The notes beneath the pieces are model-generated. The model was not told where the DNA came from. It did no database searches and saw only the letters and a program-made list of their open reading frames with translations. Of a DNA stretch of 10,543 bases, positions 1 through 6,331 are shown piece after piece (positions within the stretch are counted from its first letter, which is position 1; each line of letters starts with the position of its first letter). A program made the position numbers and the translations under genes. The stretch comes from Planctomycetota bacterium (GTDB lineage Bacteria > Planctomycetota > UBA8742 > JACQVU01): assembly GCA_016209585.1 (NCBI GenBank), contig JACQVU010000126.1, positions 1 through 10,543 on the forward strand, read 5' to 3'.

Positions 1-614
1 CCCACCAGCGCCAGGATGGCGCCGCCCACGAAGGCGCCGAACAGCGAGTGCAACAGCGCCCCCATGCGGCCGGCGAGCGGCGCGACCCCCCCCACCCCCG
101 CGGGCGCCATGAGGTGGGCCATGATCTCGGGGAAACAAAAGGCCGCCAGGGGGGCGAGGCAGAGCCCGCCCAGCGTGATCTCGTCCGGCAGGATGTAGAG
201 CGCCATGTCGATCCCCGCCGCGGCGACCAGCGCGGCCAGCAGCGCGCAATAGGCGGCCGCGCGCGCCCAATTCGGCTCGCCGGGGGGAGAGAGCAGCAAC
301 GGCGTCGCGGCGTATTTCAGCGCCACGGCGCCGAAGAGGATGGCCGTGAGCGCCTCCACGAAGGGGTAACGCCAGGAGATCGGCCCGCGGCACGCGCGGC
401 ACCGGCCGCCCAGCAGAAGGAAGGAGACCACCGGCGCGTTGTCGTACCAACGGACCTTGGCCCCGCACCGCGGGCAGGAAGAGCCGGGCCGCGCCAGCGA
501 CATGCACTCGCGCGGCAGGCGATAGATCACGACGTTCAGGAAACTGCCGATCAGCGCGCCGTAGAGCGTCGCCGCCGCGACCGAGAAAAGGGCGATGTCC
601 GCGTGCGTGGCCAC
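1..614 (-). CDS. Prepilin peptidase (A24 family), 3' end cut by window edge
   Basis: This is a bifunctional inner-membrane enzyme that cleaves the leader of type IV pilin-like proteins and N-methylates the new N terminus. Reading the reverse strand from a GTG at 614 gives 204 residues before the edge. Visible are an N-terminal membrane helix leading to GSFLNVVIYRLPRE (residues 23-36) and the cysteine tetrad C47-x2-C50 and C72-x2-C75 of the N-terminal domain. WRYPFVEALTA follows at 81-91. The first catalytic aspartate motif, GID136 then LPDEIT (142-147), is present. The second, G-x-G-D, should lie beyond the edge. Further hydrophobic helices are near 82-104, 118-135, 145-165 and 185-204. The gene follows the FHA gene with 22 nt between them, so they are probably cotranscribed. 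The start is uncertain: the AAGGGG at the end of the FHA gene is too far from this GTG to be a good ribosome site. The family call is firm; whether it serves type IV pili, type II secretion or Tad pili cannot be told here. Confidence 0.93.
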   Translation of the reverse strand, partial: MATHADIALFSVAAATLYGALIGSFLNVVIYRLPRECMSLARPGSSCPRCGAKVRWYDNAPVVSFLLLGGRCRACRGPISWRYPFVEALTAILFGAVALKYAATPLLLSPPGEPNWARAAAYCALLAALVAAAGIDMALYILPDEITLGGLCLAPLAAFCFPEIMAHLMAPAGVGGVAPLAGRMGALLHSLFGAFVGGAILALV

Positions 615-636
615 GACGGCTGCCGACGGGCGGCGT

Positions 637-1668
637 TCACCCCTTGAAGAACTTGCCGACGAATCCCTTGCGGCCCTTCGTCTGCGCCATCCGCTCGGTC
701 TCTTCGCGCCGGCGCCGCTTCTTGTCGCCGTAGAGCAGGAACTTCATGGCGGTCTCGCCGATGCGGATCACGTCACCGTGGTTCAGCGGGGTATCGGAGA
801 CGATGAACTTCCCGTTGACGTAGGTGCCGGTGGTCGACCCGGAGTCGGAGATGTGGAACGTGCCGTCCGGGTCCGCGCGAACGGCGGCATGGATGGGGGC
901 CACCATCTTGTCTTCCACGATGATGTCGGTGTTCCCGTCGGAGCCGATGAACCAGGCGTCGCGCCCCACGAGCTCGGTGGAATCGTTCTTCTGCGCGCCG
1001 GTCAGAAAGACCATACGCGGGTCCAGCGGTCCGGTCGGAACCTCCCCGCCCCCACCCTGCCCGGCCGAGCCGTCCACCGGGACGCCGAAGTCAATGGGCG
1101 CGCCGCCGCCCTCGTCCGCGCCCTCCTCGTCGGCCGGAATGGCGAGGTCGGGGTCGTCGGTGTCCCACTTGTATGAATCGTTCGGAGTCTTCGGCGGCCG
1201 CCGGGGAGCGCCCTTTTTCTTCGCCCCCGCCGCCGCGGGCGGCGCCGGCGGCCGGTTTCCGGGAGACTCGGCGAAGGTCAGATGCATCGGCTCCCCGGCC
1301 GTGGGATCGTCTCCCGGCTCCACGATGGTGGCCGCCCCGGCCGCCACCTCCGGCAGGTCTTCTTCCTGGGCGGGCGCGGGTGGCGCCGGGTTCTCGAAAA
1401 CGATCTGCGCGCTGCCGATGGCGAACCGGTCGCCGTCGGCCAGCGTTTTCTGGGTGATGCGCTGGCCGTTGTGGAGCGTGCCGTTGCTGCTCTTCAGGTC
1501 GGTGATGACGAACTCGGCCCCGACGCGCTCCACCTTGACGTGTTTGCGCGAGCAGCGCTGGTCCTTGAGGGCCACGGTGTTCGATGGCTCCCGGCCGATG
1601 GTGATGGGCGTGGAGCCGATCTCCAGGCGGGTCTCCTTCCCGTTCTCGATAACGACGATTTCGGCCAT
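637..1668 (-). CDS. Protein with two FHA domains
   Basis: A 343-residue soluble protein with no signal peptide or membrane helix, so probably cytoplasmic. FHA domains bind phosphothreonine peptides and usually connect Ser/Thr kinases to a target machine. FHA1 (about 5-92) is canonical: G25-R26, S40-R41-K42-H43 and S61-N62-G63. A low-complexity acidic, Pro/Ala/Gly-rich linker (about 93-215) follows. FHA2 (about 216-313) has the fold signature (WFIGSDGN, IHAAV, STTGTYVNG, HGDVIRIG), but the usual phosphate-binding Arg, Ser and Asn are replaced by S243, A257 and T280. The C terminus is a very basic tail (K-K-R-R-R-R from 316; ends KGFVGKFFKG). The ATG at 1668 sits about 60 nt below a strong promoter-like sequence; no clear Shine-Dalgarno is visible. 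The prepilin peptidase lies directly downstream, suggesting a role in regulating pilus or secretion assembly. That link is inferred from context only. Confidence 0.93.
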   Translation of the reverse strand: MAEIVVIENGKETRLEIGSTPITIGREPSNTVALKDQRCSRKHVKVERVGAEFVITDLKSSNGTLHNGQRITQKTLADGDRFAIGSAQIVFENPAPPAPAQEEDLPEVAAGAATIVEPGDDPTAGEPMHLTFAESPGNRPPAPPAAAGAKKKGAPRRPPKTPNDSYKWDTDDPDLAIPADEEGADEGGGAPIDFGVPVDGSAGQGGGGEVPTGPLDPRMVFLTGAQKNDSTELVGRDAWFIGSDGNTDIIVEDKMVAPIHAAVRADPDGTFHISDSGSTTGTYVNGKFIVSDTPLNHGDVIRIGETAMKFLLYGDKKRRRREETERMAQTKGRKGFVGKFFKG

Positions 1669-1736
1669 GCGACGGGCGATATGGCACGGGGCGGCGCGGG
1701 GGGGGTGACCGGCGCACCACCCACGCCGGCTGGGGG

Positions 1737-1765
1737 ATAATACAACTTCCCGCTCCCGTTTTCAA
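1737..1765 (-). promoter_or_regulatory. Sigma70-type promoter for the FHA/prepilin peptidase unit
   Basis: On the minus strand TTGAAA (1765-1760) is followed, after exactly 17 nt, by TATTAT (1742-1737). Each hexamer is one base from the sigma70 consensus. The block is conspicuously AT-rich in its GC-rich surroundings. The predicted transcript would start near 1730 and leave about 60 nt before the FHA start at 1668. Called from sequence match only. Confidence 0.6.
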
Positions 1766-1927
1766 CGGTCTCCGCGACCGGGGGCGCGGGTCCGGACTTC
1801 CCCCTTGCCAAAATGGGGCGTGCGCGGTTACTTCTCGTTTCGAGTCGTTTCGACTTCGCGTCGCGCTCGCGGCTGGGCGCGGCCCCGTTGGGCGACCGCG
1901 AGAGACTTGAAGGGAAGCCCTCACCCC

Positions 1928-2863
1928 ATGCCGCCGCGTCCCACTTCCTGGCGCGCCGCGTTCCTGCCGGCCGCTCTCTTCCTCGCCGGCTGCGCCGGCG
2001 CGCGCGAGCCGGCTGCGCCGGGCCCGCCGGCTGAGCCGGGCCAGCCTCCCATGGCGGGCGCCACCGCGCCCCTCTGGCTTGTCGAGGATCGCCCCGGCTC
2101 GCCGCCCGGCGCGGACCGGAGCGCCGGTGGGAAACAGACGGAGAACCTCGCCGGCGACCTGGTGGTTGGCTCCTTCAACGCGGAGTGGTACGGCGTTCAC
2201 GAGAAGTCGAAGTCGCGCAAGGAGGAGAAGGATGACGACCGCCTGTCGGAGGAAGTCAAGACCTACGCCGCGCGCTGCCAGGTGCTCTTCCTGCAAGAGG
2301 TCGTGGTGCGGCTGGACGGCAAGTTCTTCGACGATCCCCTGCCTGTTCTTCCCGGCCGGGCGCTGCACGTCGCCGCCGTGACGCCGCGGATGAAGGCCGC
2401 GGACTTCAAGGAACAGCAGGTCTGCGCGGTGTACTACGATCCCACCGTGGTCAAGTCCGTCTCCGACTTCGACGACCCCGGCAACGTCTTCACCCGCTAC
2501 CCCATCGTGGTCAGCCTCAAGAACGGCATGACGCTGGTGGGCGTCCACTTTTTGCGTCTCGACACGGCCAACCCCACCGACACCACCATCGAGACCAACC
2601 AGAAACACACCAAGGAGGTCCACGCGGTGCGCGACAAAAAGGCCACGCTGGTGATCGGCGACTTCAACGACCACCAGGGCGTCACTTGGGAAGGGTACGA
2701 GCGCTGGCACTGGACGCTTCGTGAACGGGCCGCCGATCCCATGCACCTCGACTGGTGCCTCTGGCGCCAGGGCGAGATCGACAAGACCGGTTACCAGGTG
2801 GTGCGCGAGGACCTCGCCGACCACGACCCCGCGTTCTTCGCCTTCAAGTTCACCAGAAAATAG
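1928..2863 (+). CDS. Lipoprotein of the endonuclease/exonuclease/phosphatase (EEP, DNase I-like) fold
   Basis: Predicted metal-dependent phosphodiesterase-fold protein anchored in the cell envelope; its substrate (nucleic acid, phospholipid or sugar phosphate) cannot be told. The start at 1928 was preferred over an upstream in-frame ATG at 1805 because it gives a clean lipoprotein signal: R4/R9, a hydrophobic stretch, then the lipobox L-A-G-C22. AGGGA at 1911-1915 is an acceptable, slightly distant ribosome site. A Pro/Gly-rich spacer (about 25-75) precedes the catalytic domain. EEP motifs in order are S-F-N84-A-E86-W, the Q123-E124 metal ligand, V-G-V-H207, G-D245-F-N247-D, L-D275-W and, near the C terminus, A-D298-H299-D300-P in place of the usual S-D-H-x-P. 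All expected catalytic positions are present, so it is probably active. It is 311 residues long. It diverges from the FHA gene and converges on the next lipoprotein gene, with adjoining stop codons. Confidence 0.9.
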   Translation: MPPRPTSWRAAFLPAALFLAGCAGAREPAAPGPPAEPGQPPMAGATAPLWLVEDRPGSPPGADRSAGGKQTENLAGDLVVGSFNAEWYGVHEKSKSRKEEKDDDRLSEEVKTYAARCQVLFLQEVVVRLDGKFFDDPLPVLPGRALHVAAVTPRMKAADFKEQQVCAVYYDPTVVKSVSDFDDPGNVFTRYPIVVSLKNGMTLVGVHFLRLDTANPTDTTIETNQKHTKEVHAVRDKKATLVIGDFNDHQGVTWEGYERWHWTLRERAADPMHLDWCLWRQGEIDKTGYQVVREDLADHDPAFFAFKFTRK

Positions 2864-3709
2864 TCACCGCGCCGGCGCGCGCGCGGTCAGCGCGGCTGGA
2901 CCGGCCGACGCGAAATAGTCGTCCAGCGCCCGGTGCAGGTGCTCGTAGGTCCGCGCCGTGAGCCGCTTCATCAACACCATGTAGGGATCGGCTCCAGCCT
3001 TCAAGGCCGGGTTCTCGGTGTAGAAATCGTCCCACTCGCACTCGCCGTCAAGGTCCACCGTCACCGTCCGCGCCACCTTGCCGATGTCGCGGTCCACCAG
3101 CGCGAACTCCGCCGCCAGCCCGGCCTCATAGACCCGCGTGGGCAGTGAGAGCAGCCCGAAGCCCCACGAACCCGCGAACCCCCCACCATACTGCAAATGG
3201 GTGGTGCAGAGGCTGGTGCGGCGCAGCACGCCGCGCACGACGTACCGCGCGCGATCCGGCGGCGTCGCCTCGCCGGTGGGATTGAACACCTCCGTCTCCT
3301 CGAACAGCGCCCCCTGGGCGTGGCGCGCGAAGAGCGCCGGCAGCGCCACCGCGTACAGGTAGTCGGCGAACGCCGTCCCGCCGCTCTCCGTGAGCCGCGC
3401 GCCGCGCCAGCGATCGCCGATCGCCGCCTCGTCCGGCCGGGGATGCTCCGGCACCTCGGCGATGAACACCCCCGGCGCGACCCGCAGCAGCGCGCGAAAC
3501 GGCGACGGCCCCTCTTTCGCGCGCTGGTCCGCCAGCCGCTCGAACACCACGCGCACCGGCAGTGGCTGGTCGCGCTTCAGGCTCTCCGGGTGCGGGAAGT
3601 CCAGCGCCTCGCGCAGGTTGGGCGGCCGGGCGGAGGCGCAGCCGACCCCCGCCGCCGCGGCCGCCGCCAGCGAGGCATACAGAACAACTAGCGCGCGGGC
3701 TGGCGCCAT
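2864..3709 (-). CDS. Putative lipoprotein of unknown function
   Basis: A 281-residue protein that I do not recognise. I start it at the ATG at 3709 because this puts a compact export signal at the N terminus: M-A-P-A-R, a hydrophobic run, then A-G-V-G-C24. The glycine at lipobox position -3 is atypical, so lipidation is probable rather than certain. The alternative ATG at 3760 would add 17 residues before the signal and looks less natural. The mature part is a mixed alpha/beta domain. It includes a Y-V-V-R-G-V-L segment, a glycine-rich Q-Y-G-G-G-F-A-G-S-W-G-F-G stretch, a strand-like A-A-E-F-A-L-V-D-R-D segment and a helical end with R-T-Y-E-H-L-H-R-A-L-D-D-Y-F. This layout recalls small outer-membrane lipoproteins of the YajG/GNA1162 sort, but only as an impression. 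Its stop codon directly abuts that of the EEP lipoprotein on the other strand. A TATAAT element upstream may drive it separately from the flavoprotein gene. Confidence 0.72.
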   Translation of the reverse strand: MAPARALVVLYASLAAAAAAGVGCASARPPNLREALDFPHPESLKRDQPLPVRVVFERLADQRAKEGPSPFRALLRVAPGVFIAEVPEHPRPDEAAIGDRWRGARLTESGGTAFADYLYAVALPALFARHAQGALFEETEVFNPTGEATPPDRARYVVRGVLRRTSLCTTHLQYGGGFAGSWGFGLLSLPTRVYEAGLAAEFALVDRDIGKVARTVTVDLDGECEWDDFYTENPALKAGADPYMVLMKRLTARTYEHLHRALDDYFASAGPAALTARAPAR

Positions 3710-3794
3710 ATGGTGAGGGGCCGCGACCGCGGCGCGGCGGGCTGACCTCGGACCTCCCAAGGGCGCGCGGCGGCCACCCCGTGAGGAACGCCGC

Positions 3795-3816
3795 CCGCCG
3801 GACCGAAGGCCGGCGG
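3795..3816 (-). terminator. GC-rich hairpin just after the flavoprotein stop codon
   Basis: CCGCCGG (3795-3801) pairs with CCGGCGG (3810-3816); inside, CC/GG extends the stem around a three-base loop with one bulged base. It begins one nucleotide past the TAA at 3820-3818. There is no T-tract, so it may be a weak or Rho-assisted terminator, or a 3'-end stabiliser, rather than a classic intrinsic terminator. Confidence 0.45.
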
Positions 3817-3822
3817 ATTATA
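3817..3822 (-). promoter_or_regulatory. Possible -10 element for the 2864-3709 lipoprotein gene
   Basis: The minus strand reads TATAAT at 3822-3817, a perfect -10 hexamer that overlaps the TAA stop of the flavoprotein gene. The sequence 17 nt upstream (CGCGGG) is not a recognisable -35. A transcript from here would start inside the 3795-3816 hairpin, about 100 nt before the lipoprotein ATG. It may be chance, since an AT-rich stop context can create this hexamer. Confidence 0.28.
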
Positions 3823-5473
3823 GCCCGCCCCGGCGCGGCCCCGCGCTGAAATCCTCGCCCGCCGGCGGGCGGTCGGAACGGTGATGACTTCCCACCGTCC
3901 GCCCGTTGTCCCGCGCGGCGCGCATCACCAGCCGGGCCAAGGCGGCGGCTTGGCGCAGGCGCTCGCGGCGCGCCAGCGGCGCGGAGGGAAGAGCGAGCGC
4001 ATGCGACGCGGTCTCAGCCAGCAGGCGCTCGGCCGGCGCGAGCGCGTGGCGCTCGAACCAGGCGAAACCCTCGGCGCGGCGCTCCAGCGAGAGCGCCCGC
4101 CACGCCGCCCATCGCAGCCGGGCGAGCGCGGTCGTGAGGCGCGAGGCCAGCCGCGCGGGCAAGGGGGGCCGCGCCGCGCCCTGCTCCGCAGCACGGAACC
4201 GCTCCGGCAGGCTGGCGACGCCATCCCACGAGGCCGCCGGCGACCCGGCCGCGAAGCGGGCGGCGGCCTCTCCCGCCCGCCGGCCAAAGACCTGGGTGGC
4301 GGCGATCATGCAACCTCCGATGCGGTCGGCCCCGTGCATGCCGGCCGCGCATTCGCCAGCGGCGAACAGTCCGGGCAGCGTCGTCGCGCCGTGCGCGTCC
4401 ACCGCCAGTCCGCCGTTGAAGGCGTGACCCACGGGCAAAACGTTGAACGTCTCGCGCGCGCCCGCGCCGTATTCCAGCGTTACTTCCACCACCGGCCGGC
4501 CGCGCCGTTTCTCTCCCGCCAGCGCCGCGCGAAAGATCGCCAGGTCGAACGCGCCGGAGCCGTCCGCCATTGAAAACGGGTAGTGCCCCGCCCGCGCCGC
4601 CAGCGTTTCCGGCGGCAGGTCCAACCTCCGGCCGTTGACCAGCACCCGCGCCGCGATGGGCAACCGGTCGATGGGGAAGAAGCGATCCGCCCGCCCGGAG
4701 AACTCCGCCGGCATGAACTGGATGAACTCCAGGTTGCGCGGCCGCGCGCCAGCCTCCACGCCCATCACCACGCCGTCGCCCAGCAGGTGCTGTTCCACGT
4801 GCGAGAAGGCGAACAAGCCGCCGCCACCACCGGTGGCCAGCACGACGGCGCGGGCGCGGATCGCCACCAGCGCGCCGCCGCGCTCCCGCCGGCAGAGCGC
4901 CCCGACGGCCCGCGCGACCGCCGCGCGCGGAGCAGCCGCCCCCGGGGCCTCATCGACCGCGGGCGCTCCGCCGGGAGGATCGGTGAGCAGCGCCAGCGCC
5001 GAAAGGCCCGGAAAAAGGCGGACGCCGCGGGTCTCCATGGCCGTTCGCATCGCCGCGCCGAAGGCGGCGGTGTCGCGCACCACCGCCGCTCGTGGCGTGC
5101 GCGAGAAACAGCCGGGTATGCGCTGGAGCGAGCCGTCGGCCTCGCGCAGAAAAGGCACGCCCAGCGCCAGCAGGTCGGCGACGCGGTCGGGCGCTTCCCG
5201 GGCGAGCACGTCGGCGAGCGCCGGGTCCGCGTACCCCCGTCCCACCACCACGATCTCTTCCGCGTGGCGCTCGAGGCTGTCGCCCCACCGGCCCGGCTCC
5301 AGCACCGCCTGCATGCCCCAGCCGGCGCTGACGCGCGAGAAGGTGGAGCCGCGGCGCGCGAACCCGCCGGGGAAGGCCAGCCCCACGCGGAGCCGCCCCA
5401 CGCCGGTCGCGCTCGCCGCCGCCAGCGCCGCGCGCAGCCCCGCCGCGCCGGCGCCGATACTCAATACGTCCAA
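3818..5473 (-). CDS. FAD-dependent oxidoreductase, fumarate reductase/L-aspartate oxidase flavoprotein family
   Basis: A 551-residue, probably cytoplasmic flavoprotein. The N terminus is the FAD dinucleotide fold G7-x-G9-x-x-G12. Further family signatures are V-L-A-T-G-G-G-G-G at 211-219, L-L-G-D-G-V near 230-235, L-E-F-I-Q-F at 248-253, G-H350-A-F-N-G-G, and L-P-G-L-F-A-A-G-E-C at 366-375. G-M-H-G-A-D-R384 follows, and the C-terminal helical domain ends in N-G-R-T-V-G-S-H-H-R-S-D (523-534). Family members reduce fumarate or oxidise succinate or L-aspartate. Here the usual Q-F-H-P-T histidine is M254, and the P-R-D-x-V-A-R-A-I motif is not recognisable, so the substrate is uncertain and I give no symbol. 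The TTG start at 5473 is the most plausible; TTG at 5464 is also possible and no ATG or GTG is available nearby. It lies 34 nt after the zinc-ribbon gene. No iron-sulfur or membrane-anchor partner is nearby. Confidence 0.85.
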   Translation of the reverse strand: MDVLSIGAGAAGLRAALAAASATGVGRLRVGLAFPGGFARRGSTFSRVSAGWGMQAVLEPGRWGDSLERHAEEIVVVGRGYADPALADVLAREAPDRVADLLALGVPFLREADGSLQRIPGCFSRTPRAAVVRDTAAFGAAMRTAMETRGVRLFPGLSALALLTDPPGGAPAVDEAPGAAAPRAAVARAVGALCRRERGGALVAIRARAVVLATGGGGGLFAFSHVEQHLLGDGVVMGVEAGARPRNLEFIQFMPAEFSGRADRFFPIDRLPIAARVLVNGRRLDLPPETLAARAGHYPFSMADGSGAFDLAIFRAALAGEKRRGRPVVEVTLEYGAGARETFNVLPVGHAFNGGLAVDAHGATTLPGLFAAGECAAGMHGADRIGGCMIAATQVFGRRAGEAAARFAAGSPAASWDGVASLPERFRAAEQGAARPPLPARLASRLTTALARLRWAAWRALSLERRAEGFAWFERHALAPAERLLAETASHALALPSAPLARRERLRQAAALARLVMRAARDNGRTVGSHHRSDRPPAGEDFSAGPRRGGL

Positions 5474-5507
5474 GTCGAGACGTTCCAGGTCCAGGTGTTG
5501 ATCGCCG

Positions 5508-6194
5508 TCAATACGGGGCGAAACGGGTGGGGGTCACCAGGTGGCCGGCGAGCAGCGCCAGGTTACAGAGCGTCGCCAGCGCCGCCACCACGATGCCGGC
5601 GATCGCCCGCCCCTTGCCCGTGTACTGCGCCGGCCGGCGGAGGACGCGCGTCAAGCCGGCGATCGACAACCCCAGGGCGACAACAGAACCCGCCACCAGG
5701 CCGGCGGTGAACGCCGTTCCCGCCATGGCCCCGAAGCAGGTAAGCGGAATGACCGCCACGCTGATCGCCAGTCCCCCCTCGGCCAGGCCGGTGATGGCGC
5801 GGCGGGCGGGGGTCTCATCCTCGGCGTGACCGGTCCGAAACCCGGCCACGCGCGCGCCATCCGCGCCGGCCTTGGCGGCGGGCTGCGCGGATCGCGCGTC
5901 AGCCGGGAGCGCGGCGGGGTCCCCACCGTTCACCGGGCCTTCGGGGGGCGCGTCGGGGCTTCCGGGCGCGGTGGCGGCGTCCGCGCCAGCCGACGCGGCC
6001 GCGCGCCCGGCGGCGGTGGTCCGCGACCGACCGGGCCGCGAGCGGTGGACGAGGGGGAACTGCTCGCCCGCGCCGCCGGTGTAGACGCGCACCCGGCAGG
6101 CCGGACAGGCGACGAGGCGGTTGGCGAACTGGGCGGGCACCGCCGCGCGATAACCGCAAGACTTGCAGATCAGCGGCGCGTAGATCGCTTCCAT
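5508..6194 (-). CDS. Zinc-ribbon membrane protein with DUF4190-like C terminus
   Basis: A 228-residue protein. The ATG at 6194 starts at a zinc ribbon (C10-x2-C13 and C30-x2-C33, in the context of short P/A-rich strands). An upstream ATG at 6293 would translate the heptad repeat as protein and is rejected. A long, disordered Ala/Pro/Gly linker (about 45-130) follows. The C-terminal third has three hydrophobic segments, about 138-160, 161-182 and 196-219, the last two in the G-L-S-I-A-G-L ... G-K-G-R-A-I-A-G-I-V pattern of DUF4190-type membrane domains. Such zinc ribbon plus small membrane domain proteins are frequent in planctomycetes and have no defined function; the ribbon should face the cytoplasm. 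It lies between the VWA gene (137 nt upstream, across the heptad hairpin) and the flavoprotein gene (34 nt downstream). Confidence 0.8.
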   Translation of the reverse strand: MEAIYAPLICKSCGYRAAVPAQFANRLVACPACRVRVYTGGAGEQFPLVHRSRPGRSRTTAAGRAAASAGADAATAPGSPDAPPEGPVNGGDPAALPADARSAQPAAKAGADGARVAGFRTGHAEDETPARRAITGLAEGGLAISVAVIPLTCFGAMAGTAFTAGLVAGSVVALGLSIAGLTRVLRRPAQYTGKGRAIAGIVVAALATLCNLALLAGHLVTPTRFAPY

Positions 6195-6199
6195 AGCGG

Positions 6200-6309
6200 G
6201 GCGAGGGACGAGGGGCGGGCGGAGTACCGCGGTGTTGGGGGTTGGGTATTGGGTGTTGGGCCCAGCACCCAACACCCAGCACCCAACACCCAAAGGCGAG
6301 GGACGAGGG
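6200..6309. repeat. Heptad-repeat palindrome flanked by a 15-bp direct repeat
   Basis: From 6235 to 6260 the plus strand repeats a 7-base unit, TTGGG followed by two variable bases. At GGGCCC (6258-6263) it inverts and continues as CCCAGCA/CCCAACA units to 6293. Nearly four units face nearly five, giving a potential stem of about 27 bp with few mismatches. GGCGAGGGACGAGGG occurs on both sides (6200-6214 and 6295-6309) and itself contains heptads (GCGAGGG, ACGAGGG). The element fills the gap between the VWA stop (6332) and the zinc-ribbon start (6194). It could act as a transcript stabiliser or attenuator there, but has no T-tract. Confidence 0.85.
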
Positions 6310-6331
6310 AGGGCGGCGCGGGCGCTCGCGG

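Noticed and set aside
48..647. 199-codon plus-strand open frame
   Set aside because: Shadow of the prepilin peptidase on the other strand, whose cysteine tetrad and aspartate motifs are unmistakable.
1840..1856. AGTCG-TTT-CGACT mini-palindrome upstream of the EEP gene
   Set aside because: Only five pairs, with no continuation of the stem. Expected by chance at this length, so not listed as a site.
1805..1927. Upstream in-frame start for the EEP gene at 1805
   Set aside because: It would place 41 Arg-rich residues before an intact lipoprotein signal peptide that begins at 1928.
1091..2824. 577-codon open frame on the minus strand
   Set aside because: It runs across the real EEP gene and out of frame through the FHA gene. 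Its product is Arg/Gly/His-rich and has no recognisable domain, whereas both overlapped genes have clear family motifs.
4583..5710. 375-codon plus-strand open frame
   Set aside because: Antisense to the flavoprotein and zinc-ribbon genes, with a highly Arg/Pro/His-rich translation and no ribosome site.
6200..6309. Possible CRISPR array
   Set aside because: The units are 7 bp with no spacers; CRISPR repeats are about 23-50 bp with unique spacers of similar length. The same applies to 8645-8779 and 10476-10538.
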